Shown: positions 34,804 through 45,182 of the stretch, piece by piece
How the letters are laid out: every line of letters starts with the position of its first letter
How positions within the stretch are numbered: the first letter of the stretch is position 1
Notes under the pieces: generated by a model
Told to the model about the DNA's origin: nothing
Seen by the model: the letters and a program-made list of their open reading frames with translations, nothing else
The model's database searches: none
Source of the DNA: Corylus avellana
Taxonomy: Eukaryota; Streptophyta; Magnoliopsida; Fagales; Betulaceae
DNA length: 64,000 nt
Direction of reading: 5' to 3'
NCBI RefSeq assembly: GCF_901000735.1
Contig: NC_081543.1
Location: 17,822,457-17,886,456, forward strand
Position numbers and translations under genes: made by a program

Positions 34804-35395
34804 TATAAATACCTTGTTTTGCACATTTTTTCAGTGAGAGAGGTTATTGAGAGAAAACATGAAAATCCTGAAGAGAGAGAAAGCCCAAACCTTCCTAGAG
34901 CTTAAACTTTCCTAGTTCTCTCCTCGTTAACAAACCACCATGAATCCCTAATCCTTATGTAAGTGTCGGTGTTTCGCTTATGAGCTCATCAAAGCAGTTG
35001 AAGTTCAAGAAAGCAAAGGAGTTCATTCGTTGCAAGTCGCTGTAGAAGAAGGCTAGTGTTTTGAAGCCGCTTTGTAACGGAAATTGAGTGTCTCACTCAT
35101 GGAATTACAAACCGTACTTTGAGTCAACAAAGGTTTTTGTAAATACTTTAAACAGGTTATAATAATTTTCTTCTATAGTAGAATTTGTTGGTGCTGTGTG
35201 CCTCCAGAGTGGTTTTCCTTTCCAAGAGTTCTTCAAAAGTTCACTTCGTAAACAAAAATCCCTGTGCATTATCTATTTATTTCCTGCTCTTATATTGTTA
35301 ATTTTTGTTGATTGATATTGATTGGTGTACTCGCATCAACTATTTTCAATTGGTAAAATTTGCCTTAGAATACCTATTCACCCCCCTCTAGGTGT
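34804..35395 (+). mobile_element. LTR-like sequence (D1)
   Basis: A TATAAATA at 34804 is followed by ~580 bases of transcribed-looking sequence ending near CACCCCCCTCTAGGTG (35380). The end motif is shared with the LTR-like sequence in blocks A and C. No primer site or coding follows, so it may be a solo LTR. The left boundary is not defined. Confidence 0.4.
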
Positions 35396-36936
35396 GTTAG
35401 TTGGGTCTAAACCATTTTCAAATGCAAAAATAAAATTAAAATTAAAACTAAAAAGATTAGAGAATCCAACAAAACTCAATAATGAAGATTCTACTGCATA
35501 TGATGAAGCTAAAACCTATTTGATAAACTGCACCCTCTTATTGTCATAGAAATCTATATTATATCATTGCATACATACCATTTGAAACATTTTTGAGGTC
35601 AAGTTACAAGTGAAACAAGTTTAGTCAGTTTCTCCAATTTTACAACATTGACTAAAATGAATAAAAATATGGCAAGGAAGACACTCAGATGAGTAAGGGA
35701 ACAACATCTCCAGCCACATAACCACCAGCAGTAGTAAACTGGGCAGTTATTAGACCAGGATCTGCCACTTGGTTTCTTCATCGTTCGCCATTCACAGGAT
35801 GATGTAAAAGCAACGGCCGGCTAAAGGGAAAAGCAGCAACCAATTATTACCGGAAAAAATTCATGCTTTCATATACAAAACATAACTTGGAGACTGCAAA
35901 TTGAGTCCTAGATGAAAAATAACATAGTATTAAACATATGACATCATTCAATGCACATTAGATACTAAAACCAACACTCCAATCTAGGCCCTATAGAAGC
36001 AAACATCCAATGCATCAGTTTCCCATTCTGGAAATTGGGATTCATGATGTATGTGAGATTTGGATATAAACAACAGTGATCAAGAATGCAGTACGAGAAT
36101 TGATTTAAGCTTCATGTTTGGTCGGCAGTCGCATATATATGATATATGTATTCAGAATCCATGACAGGGATAGTCTCTCCTACCCATTATCGAACCCTCA
36201 AAAAAATAAAGGCGCAACCTTGAAAAGCAATTGTAGGATTTCCAGATAACAGGGGAAACATACAAACAGAAATTACCTGAAATTTTCTCACTAAGCCAAC
36301 TGCAGAGTGAGAAGAGAAGAAGAGTAGATGACTTGCCACTCTTCAGTGATACAGTATTGAACCCTCGATGTGAAATGTCGATGCCTCTGTTCCACATCAA
36401 TGATTTTATAATCTAGGAAAAATTACAGGAACTCCCATATTACAGGAACTCCCATAAAGTTGATAGCGTTTTTTTAATTCAAATGTTAAAGTTTTAATTT
36501 TTGTAATTCATCTTTCAAAGCTCCAAATTTTTACAATTTGACCAATTATATCAAAAGCTTCATATATTGCTCCTAATTTTTATTTTTTAAATTTTTATAA
36601 AAAAACAGGGTGGTTATGCCGTCTGACCATTTATGCACTCTCAAATTTATTTTTTTTCTTAGTAAAAATAAAAATTATGGGCAATATGAAAATTTTGGGA
36701 TAATATTAGTCGAATTGAAAAAAATTAGAACTTTGTGAGAGTGAATTGCAAAAATTAAAACTTTAGTGTTCGAATTAAAAAACACTGTCAACTTTGGGAG
36801 TAAAGTGTAATTTTCCCTATAATCTAGCTATATTTTTCAATTATCTAACAAAAAAAAAAAAAAAACTATATTTTTCAATTAAAAAATTATTTTCATTTCA
36901 TCCCATTTTAAATATAGGCTAAAAAATATTATTACC
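35396..36936. other. Intergenic, D1; possible short exons not recognised
   Basis: On the minus strand short open stretches near 35690-35790 and 36260-36410, next to splice-like signals, are conserved in D2. I cannot link them to a family or build a gene from them. Confidence 0.35.
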
Positions 36937-36939
36937 TAA

Positions 36940-37133
36940 GAACCTGTTTGGGATTGCGTTTGAAAAATAATGTTTTTAAGTCAAAAAGCGTTGACTTAAA
37001 AACGTTTAGGGCCTTTTTAGACCCTTAAAAACGTTTTTAATTTTTTTACCAAATAACTACTTTTTTCTTGAAACGGACTTTCTAAGTATTAAACACACTT
37101 TTAGGCTCCTTAAACACAATTCCAAACATGCCC
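36940..37133. mobile_element. Tourist-like MITE (D1), internally shortened
   Basis: The left end GAACCTGTTTGGGATTGCGTTT and a right end of the same family (CCAAACATGCCC) are flanked by TAA on both sides, as expected for PIF/Harbinger-type insertion. The D2 copy (52477-52710) is about 40 bases longer. Confidence 0.6.
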
Positions 37134-37136
37134 TAA

Positions 37137-37912
37137 ATCCACCAATATTTTGTGGTTTCTTTTCCATTTTGTGTGTTCTTTAATATTTTCTCTACGTGAA
37201 TGCTATTACATAAACATAATATGATAGATTGTTAAGTTTTGAGAGAATCTAGACGCTTTAAATTCGTTGAAGAGAACCTAAAACTTTTTCAAACATAAAT
37301 TTTGGATTAATTTTCTGGTTGCTTTATTCATAATATAATGGCCTTTAAATAGACAAACTATTACAATATTTTATAGGGTTGAGTCATTAGCTCTTATTGG
37401 AATATAAACTAGGGCTGAGTCATCAAGACTCTTACATAGAAATAAATAAAGATAACATCAAATAAAAATAAACACAATAAAATATTATACGGTATCATAT
37501 ATTTTAATATATCCTACTATTAATAATTATTCCGCATAAAACTTCATTTTCATAACATTCATTTCCCCTTGAAGAGGTCCTTGTTCTCAAGGTCCAAAAT
37601 CACGTCCTTGAAATAATCTTGCTCTTGGAATCTAATACGCATATTAATAACATATAACAAAAATAATAAATAATAAAAATATTAGTAGACCAAGTGGCCT
37701 TTTTCCTGTCTATTTTTTTATTTTTTATCTTGCTAGCCTCCACTACGTTTGACCTATGACCAAAACTAAGATTTTTTTATTTTTATTTTTATTTTTTATT
37801 TATTTATTTTTTTCGTTTTCTGCTCCAAACAAAGGAAACAAATTTCCTTTTCTTCTTTCTCATTTTTTTAGCCACAAACAAGCTTTGGTTGGGATGTGAT
37901 GCAGAACGATCG
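37137..37912. other. Intergenic, D1
   Basis: AT-rich with T runs and no gene seen. Confidence 0.5.
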
Positions 37913-38338
37913 TCATGGCGGGGCAGATTGGTGGGAAATGATTGGATAAGAGCTACGTTGTGAGTCTTCAACTAGCGCGGTGGTGCTTTGGATTTGTGAC
38001 GGTGGTAACGGTGAATCTCTTTGAGCAACGTTAGCTTGTGGATCTGCGGTTGGGGCTGGGGAAATATGGCTTCCGGCTTGGGATGAAAGTGGTAGTTGTG
38101 CGTGGCTGGGATTGAAAAAGATTGGATTTTTTATTTTTTCTGTCTGGTAGTAGTTAGGTGTTATGTTTGAATTGTTGGTGTTGACTGAACTGGGTGGTGA
38201 GATTGGGTTGTGGGTTGCTGCCTTTTTCTGATCCGTTGGCACGATTGGATGGTGACGGAATTCATTTTTTTGTGCATCCAACCCTTTCACTTTGAGAAGG
38301 TTGTTGATTTTTGCTTGTTGATGAGCGAGCTCACACAC
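37913..38338 (-). other. Unrecognised 141-codon ORF or exon (D1)
   Basis: A Ser/Pro/Asn-rich ORF conserved in D2 (53722-54147) with few amino acid changes. On the minus strand a pyrimidine-rich stretch and CAG lie just upstream (clearest in D2, near 54170), so it may be a final exon starting with QIQEEVCD. No known domain. It could be TE-derived. Confidence 0.35.
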
Positions 38339-38863
38339 CTCTCCCTAAATTTGCTGATGAAAAAAGAAAATTACCGCTCACTGGAGTTGCTGACTAAGGA
38401 AGAGTATCACCTCCTACTGGAGTTGCTGATGAAGGAAGAGTATCACCTCCGCCTAGGTTTGCTGATCATGAACAAGGATTTGGTGCAGGCATTATCCTAC
38501 CTCTAGCATGGGGTATGTCACTCAGAGCCTTAACAGATGATCTAGCAGTTCCTATATTGTCCATATGAGGGCTTGCAACAAGGATTCGCAATTCATATCA
38601 GATAGCTAGTATTTGTCGTAGTGTTCCCATGAAAAACATTGGCCCAATACACATTGACCTAACTGAAGATAAATGTCCAACTGAAACTGCTGCAAGATGA
38701 GTGTTATTAACTAGGAGTGGTGCAAATTTAGAAACTGCAAAAAGAGATCCATTAACTAGGGGTGGTGCAACTTCTTTAGGAGTTGCAAGAAGAGGTCTAT
38801 TAACTAGAATACCAAAATTTTCCTTAAGGGGCAAATTGTTAAAAGCAATTTGTGCAGGCCTAA

Positions 38864-39094
38864 TGTGGCGTCCCACATTGTCTAAATAAGAAGATGGAAA
38901 TGTACTTATATATATACTTACACCCTTCATGACATCAACACATTTTAAAGTCGTGATAGTCATGATCTCTTAAGAATTCTGAAGTTAAGTGAGCTTACGC
39001 GAGAGTAGTACTAAGATTAGTAATTTTCTGGGAAGTCTGGTTCAGAAAAGTTAAAAGTGGATAATATTATGTGTCAATAGGGTAATATGTTACA
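38864..39094 (+). mobile_element. Cassandra-type solo LTR carrying a 5S-like segment (D1)
   Basis: The 231-base element starts TGTGGCGTCCCACATTG and ends GTAATATGTTACA. Perfect CCTAA target duplications flank it (38859-38863 and 39095-39099). Inside, about 38955-39045 follows 5S rRNA (TTAAGTGAGCTTACGCGAG, AGTAGTACTAAGAT, TCTGGGAAGTC). Cassandra elements are known for 5S-derived LTRs. No second LTR or primer site is present. Confidence 0.85.
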
Positions 39095-39334
39095 CCTAAC
39101 CTCCCTCAAAACCATCATCTCTCTTGTTCTTATTTTTTGTTTATGTTTTAATTTTCTCTTATTTTAGCTTGATACTAATTAAGAAGCGTAGGTTCTTATC
39201 AATATCTTGATTCCAACTCTAAGCATAATAACAGCCTAATATTTTACACTCGAGTGCCTTTTGTCGTCTTATTTGGTAATGCTTGTAATGTAGAAGTCTC
39301 GAATTGATTGACAACATTTTTTAGAGGGTGATTT

Positions 39335-39685
39335 NNNNNNNNNNNNNNNNNNNNNNNNNNNNNNNNNNNNNNNNNNNNNNNNNNNNNNNNNNNNNNNNNN
39401 NNNNNNNNNNNNNNNNNNNNNNNNNNNNNNNNNNNNNNNNNNNNNNNNNNNNNNNNNNNNNNNNNNNNNNNNNNNNNNNNNNNNNNNNNNNNNNNNNNNN
39501 NNNNNNNNNNNNNNNNNNNNNNNNNNNNNNNNNNNNNNNNNNNNNNNNNNNNNNNNNNNNNNNNNNNNNNNNNNNNNNNNNNNNNNNNNNNNNNNNNNNN
39601 NNNNNNNNNNNNNNNNNNNNNNNNNNNNNNNNNNNNNNNNNNNNNNNNNNNNNNNNNNNNNNNNNNNNNNNNNNNNNNNNNNNNN
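39335..39685. other. Assembly gap (351 N)
   Basis: In D2 the same place (about 55145-55163) is only a short G/T run, so the estimated gap size is probably too large. Confidence 1.
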
Positions 39686-40155
39686 TTTTTTTTTTTTTTT
39701 TCCTGAAAAAATATTCTAATGTGATATAGAGATAAAAATAATTTAAGTATTTTGTAATTAAAATAAGGAGAAACTCCACAAAAATTTTTTTTGAGCTTTC
39801 ACGCATTTTGAAATCATCTTAGTGTATTTAACTTTTAATTTTTTGCAATGTGCCACTCCTTTATGAGTTTTCATTAAATCTTGTCAAAATTCTCAAAATA
39901 TCTCATTTATTAAAAAAATTTGCAAAGATTCAGGTACTTTTGCAAATTTCATTAAATCTTGACCAACGCCTCAATCTTTGTAATTTTTTATTGTATTTTC
40001 TATCATAAAAAAATATGGTTATTTTAAAAATTTTGACAAGATTTAATGAAAAATCCTAACGAATAGGTGACATTATAAAAAATTTGGAGCTCGATTCACT
40101 AAATTGAGAGTTTTTGAAATTTGGGAATAATTGTAGAACTGATAAAATTTCCTTA
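39686..40155. other. Intergenic, D1 end
   Basis: AT-rich sequence matching 55153-55623, no gene. Confidence 0.6.
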
Positions 40156-40255
40156 NNNNNNNNNNNNNNNNNNNNNNNNNNNNNNNNNNNNNNNNNNNNN
40201 NNNNNNNNNNNNNNNNNNNNNNNNNNNNNNNNNNNNNNNNNNNNNNNNNNNNNNN
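40156..40255. other. Assembly gap (100 N)
   Basis: Joins block D1 to block C. Neither edge has a matching junction elsewhere in the window. Confidence 1.
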
Positions 40256-41793
40256 AGCATTTAAGAGTTTTCATAAAATAAAAACAAAAACAAAAACAAA
40301 AAAAAAAACAAAAAAACAAAAAACAAAAAAAAAAAAACAAAAAAACAAAAACAAAAGTTAGATAGAAGTTGGGAGCAGTGACATATTTTTTAATTTTCAT
40401 ACCACCTAAAGCTCTCAAAACATTTTTATACCACTTGAAACTTTTTGCACTCAGTTTAACCATATGGACTAAATTTACATTTTTCTCTTTTTGAAGATTC
40501 TAATCCGTATAGAAAATATTTTGGCATGAAAGTACCCCATCAAAAAAAGAGGTTAAAAGGACGTGCCATCCTCAATTAAAATTGTAGAATGCTAGATGTT
40601 CTCCTAGTCCTAGGAGAATATTATTTTCTAAAAACCTTGTGAGAAAATAAGGGCCATCTTCTTTTTTTTTTTTTAAGAATATTATCCACCCAAGATTAGG
40701 AAAACAATAGGAGAACACTTAGCGTTTCTAATTAAAATAGAGAATGCTATGTGCTCTTCTGGAATTCTCCTAGTGCTCTTTTAGTCCTAGGTGGATATTA
40801 CTTTCTAAAAAACAAAGGAAGGAAAGGAAAAAATATAAAAAAAAAACACCCCAAACCAACGGTCATTTGCAATAGAGCTCCATAATGTTCAAAAGGTACT
40901 AAAGTAGTCCATCAAATTATCAAAGTGTATAAAAAAGGCCACATTTTTTTATATTCCTATAATACTCATATTCTTTTAGAAACGAAAAATAAAAAATAAA
41001 TAAATAAATAAAAATAAAAGTTAATAAGAAAAAAACTATTTTTTAATGAAAAAAAAAACACAATTGGCAAATAAATACAAAAAATTAAAAAAAAAAAAAA
41101 AGAAAAGGAATAAAAAAAATAACTATTCTAGTTTGTCAAAATTACAAATCACTCATACAGTATAAAAAATATGGATAAATACAAAATCAAACCCTATGGT
41201 TGACCTAAATTACAAATCGTTTCATGTCGTATGAAAGTGAAATAAGAGATTCATGGGATATGCCAAAAAAAAAAAAAAAAATTAGGCCCTAGAGTCGAGT
41301 TCTGTTAAATTTCACGTCAACACCAATAAAAATCGTGACACGTGCCATTCTTAATAAAAAATATAAACATATTAAACTAAAAAAAAAAACACAAAACAAA
41401 ACAAAAAAGGAATTTTTTTTATAAAAATAAAATTAAAAAAATAAAAAATAAAAAATAAATAAAAAAAAAAGGGCCACCGCTTTCCTTTTTTCTTTTTCTT
41501 TTTTTTTTTAAAAAAAATAGTTGTTTATTTTATTAATTTTTTATTTTATTTTTTAAAACAATAAGGGCATTATAGGAATATTAAAAAAAAGTGTGGCATT
41601 TTTGATACACTTTGGTAATTTGATGGGTTACTTCAGCACCTTTTGATTATGAGCCTCTTTAAAAAATAGATGTTAGTTCAAGAGGCTTTTTTATATGTTT
41701 CCCAAAAAGAAACTTCTCTTATTTCTCTCGCTTAGGTATGAAGATGGAGATGTGCTTATACTTACACCATTCATAATAACAACTCGTTTTAAA

Positions 41794-41868
41794 GCCGTGA
41801 TGATCATGATCCCATCAGAACTCCGTAGTTAAGCGAACTTATGCGATAATAGTACCAGGATAGGTGAA
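41794..41868 (+). repeat. 5S rRNA-derived module (block C)
   Basis: Plus-strand 5S-like words GATCCCATCAGAACTCCG, AGTTAAGCGAACTTATGCGA and TAGTACCAGGAT, followed directly by purine-rich, LTR-like sequence. It is truncated compared with a full 5S. Confidence 0.7.
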
Positions 41869-42655
41869 GAGAGAGAGCAAAAGCATGAAAGGACTATTTA
41901 TAGTACTATGATTTAAATATTATAGAGACCTCTATTTATAGAGAGGATATAAGTGATGGGCAACTAAATCTAAGGAAACCGTAGAATAGTTGTTTGTTGC
42001 TGCATTAGGGTTTTCCAACTTCAACTTGAATTTCTAGAAAACCCTAGTTCCATTCGTATGAGACCATCTACCGTTCAAATGTGGAACGCTATTGCAGATT
42101 TGTCATAATAAGGTTTTCTACTTCAGCAAGGAAACCTAATTCTCAGTTGCTTATATATAGGACTCTATAGAGCACGATTTTTCTAAGCAACTAAGAGGAA
42201 AAATTTTATATTGTGCTAAGAGAGGATTATCAGTATTCAGAACTTCAAAATATTTTCTCTTAAGAGTGTTGATGTGTTTGAGATGTCAATTCGTTCATCT
42301 AAGATAAGAAGTCTACCGGAGGATCCAATAAAGGAGAATTACTTCAAGAATATTGTCGAGTTAGGAGACTGGCGGGAAGCTTATTGATCTTATAGAGCCC
42401 AGGAGTTGTAAAAGGTTGTAACTGTCCTTGCGTCTGTAATCTGGATTTTCTTTTATTGATTTCCAAGGTTTGGTTGCCTTGAAGAGGGTTTACTTTTAGA
42501 GAGTTTTCTAAAACGTTTCCTCTTTGTCACCAAAATATATGTGCCTCTGTGATTTATTGTTTTACATATTTTGGTGATTGATTATTGCTTGCTTCTTATT
42601 TTTTATTTCACTTATTTTGTGATAAACACCTATTCACCCCCCTCACAGTGTATTC
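41869..42655 (+). mobile_element. LTR-like sequence (block C)
   Basis: Contains TTATATATAGGACTC near 42150 and ends in CACCTATTCACCCCCC near 42640. No coding follows. Same as the block A entry, here in plus orientation and complete. Confidence 0.45.
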
Positions 42656-43401
42656 TTGGAGTCTAGTTTATATTTTCAGAGAGAAAATGGCTAGTTGAAT
42701 GAGCTAATATGGCCCAAAACCTTTGGACCAATGAAAAGTCGGTTTGACCTGAATATCGTATACAAATTAGTAATGAATCGTCTCACCTGGTCGGCTGAGC
42801 TGAGTTGAAAGAAAGGGCCAGTTGAAGAGGCTAATCTAACTTGAAACCGTTGGACCGTGAAAATGATTAGTACCCAAAAACTGTAAACTAGTAATGGATC
42901 AATGGCCTAGGGAGCAGCGGGCGGCTCTTGGCAAGGCATAAGTGGGCTGCAACCTGCCAACTTATTGCCTTTTTCAGATTTTGATTGGGCTTGTTGCCTA
43001 GATGTCAGAAAATCGAATCAACCTCTTGATGCTGTGTCTTTCTTGGCAAGAATTTGATCTCACGGAGCTCCAAAAAGCAGACTACTATATCTTATAAACT
43101 CAATTACAATTATAAATACAAGCACTGCCATAGGTTTTCAGTAGGCAGCATTAAACCCAAAAGTATAAATCCTATATAAAATGCAACTAGTCTTTATTCG
43201 GTTTTGGTGCAAGGAACCCACAACGTGAAATCATGCACATTAGATATACATGTATAATGTATTCGTATGTATAGACTTGTAACTTAATTTAGGTTTATGA
43301 CTCGACCATAATAAGAAGCTCTATATTTTGACTCCCATAAGGCTAAGGCTAACATTTAATTTGGCTTAAGTGAAAGATAATTGCATAAGGTTTCATTAAG
43401 C

Positions 43402-43626
43402 TCAACCACCACAACCGCCACCGCAACCTCCACCGCCACCGCAGCCACCACCTGTACTGGCTGCAACAGCTACAGCAGCTCCTGCAAAGACAACCATCTC
43501 ACCATCTTTGGCTCTATTGCTCTTGTTACTTCGACCTCTTTTCGCTTCGGGATAAGCTTGTTGAACTGAAGAAGTGGTTTGTTTCTTTTTGTGGCCTCCC
43601 TTGCAAAGACAGGCTAGGAGCTTCAT
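43402..43626 (-). CDS. Small Gly/Cys-rich protein, 74 aa (second copy)
   Basis: Encodes the same protein as 14512-14736, in reverse, with its TATA box at about 43773-43780 and leader kept. This copy sits in the gap-free contig that leads to the SOUL and UBP genes. It is probably the other haplotype's copy and not a second locus. Confidence 0.6.
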   Translation of the reverse strand: MKLLACLCKGGHKKKQTTSSVQQAYPEAKRGRSNKSNRAKDGEMVVFAGAAVAVAASTGGGCGGGGGCGGGCGG

Positions 43627-44283
43627 CTTCTATATTAACAATGGTGTTAGAAGCAATGAAGCAGAGGAGAATTAGAAACAGGGGAAAAGAAGGTAGAATG
43701 AGAAAAAACCTCTCTTTCTTTGTGTTGTAGGGAAGTTGTGGTGATGGTGAGAGGTGGTGTAGGGTGTTGTGATATTTATAGGGTGTTGTGATAATCCTTA
43801 ATGATTAAACTTCTATGCAATCCTCTTTCAACATTTCAGACCTGAATTTACATTACCATCCTTCTGTTATTTAGCTTCAGCAATAAGATTGCTTGATCGT
43901 CAAGTCAGCAGGTCCACACGGCTTGAAGTACAAGGCAGGATCATCTAGAAAGAAGAGAAACTTCCTTTCATCTATGTGCTTCCTGCCCCTTGCCTTCCTG
44001 AATAGCATTGCTCACCTCATGGAAATTTCAGATCAAGGAAAAAAAGGAGGCAATTTCACTACTCACCTGAAAGTAATTTCCCTACGTCAATTAGAAAAAA
44101 TAAAAAAGGGCAATTTCAGATCACCTGAAGGCAATTTCCCATCTTCAATTACAAATTATTTTCTCTTTCCACAAAGGAAAAAAAATGTAAAATTAACCCT
44201 TACGGTTTACCTTATTTACAATTAGTTTTTTGGAGTATCAAAATGAACTCAAAAGTCCATGAGGTATGCCAAAAAACAATTTA

Positions 44284-44516
44284 GAACCTGTTTGAGATTG
44301 CGTTTAAGGGTCCTAAAAGTGCTTTTAACACTCAAAAAGCCCGTTTGAATAAAAAAGTACTCGTTTGATAAAAAAATTAAAAGCGTTTTTAAAGGTCCGA
44401 AAAGCCTAAAAATGGTCAAAACGTACTTTTGGCAAAAGCTTAAAAATGAAGTTTTTGCCCAAAAGCTCGTTTTGACTTAAAAGCTATATTTTTCAAACGT
44501 AATTTCAAACAGGCTC
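44284..44516. mobile_element. Tourist-like MITE, 233 bp
   Basis: The ends GAACCTGTTTGAGATTGCG and its near-complement ATTTCAAACAGGCTC are inverted repeats, flanked by TTA on both sides (44281-44283 and 44517-44519). TTA duplication is typical of PIF/Harbinger MITEs. No coding. Confidence 0.75.
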
Positions 44517-44519
44517 TTA

Positions 44520-45182
44520 GTCTCTATAATCAAATTTCTTTCATTTAACAGATTCTGCTAATATGATACTGACTTAAATAGGACAAATATTACAATTTTA
44601 TTGACTTTAACGTTTCACACTATTATAATCTGTTAAGTCAGTGAATGAAATTTGGTTGTAGGGACTAATTTTTTTTTTTTACATACTTCAAAGACCTTTG
44701 AGTTCATTTTGATATCACAAAAAGCTAATTACAAATCAGGTAAACCACATGAACTAATTTTGCATTTTTTTCCCTTCCACAGAGTGGGCAAACAAGGTAG
44801 AGGTGTTTAGAGTGCCGCGCGTGTCATTCACTGAAGTCTACTTGGAAGAAGCTGAATTTGTGGCTTGCTATATAGTTCATACAAATTGGGATTGGGCTGT
44901 GAAATTTCATCTTTGCATTACGGGTTGTTCATTCCATCTTTGTTGATCAAATTAGTTTAGAAAATAGTATGGAAATATTCTTTTAAGAATAATGAGAGGT
45001 TAAACATTTTCCAAATGTATGGATATTGAATTTTGGAAGTCATAAATAAAGCCAAGGGAAAGGGTTTACATACAATTTGTGGCTAAGGTTTCAGAGATGC
45101 GTGCATATAATTGTAGAAACATTTAATATTTTCGAATGATGGGAACTTCACTTGTGAAGAACCACATTTTGATTTGATTTCT
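44520..45182. other. Intergenic
   Basis: AT-rich, no gene seen. Not duplicated elsewhere in the window. Confidence 0.5.

Larger units (their letters stand above)
33025..40155 (+). repeat. Block D1: direct copy of 48592-55623
   Basis: About 7 kb of nearly identical sequence in the same orientation as 48592-55623. Differences are small indels and substitutions, a ~40-base difference in the MITE, and ~230 bases near 52770-53010 found only in D2. Both D1 ends are N gaps. Confidence 0.9.
40256..44098 (-). repeat. Block C: inverted duplicate of 14040-17882
   Basis: Reverse-complement copy of block A with the MITE (40683-40797), 5S-like module, LTR-like sequence and Gly/Cys-rich gene. Unlike A it continues without a gap at its right side. 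Confidence 0.85.

Noticed and set aside
35599..35781. Possible small membrane protein exon on the minus strand
   Set aside because: It is open in both D copies, but I could not recognise a family or assign exons, so no gene is called.
38210..38506. Leu/Glu-rich 98-codon plus-strand ORF
   Set aside because: It is generated by tandem repeats in one frame. The copies differ in repeat residues, with no sign of constraint.
38955..39045. A 5S rRNA gene
   Set aside because: It is diverged, lacks the proper ends, and lies inside an LTR with target duplications.
39328..39806. Long ORFs over the 351-N gap
   Set aside because: They consist of unknown residues only.
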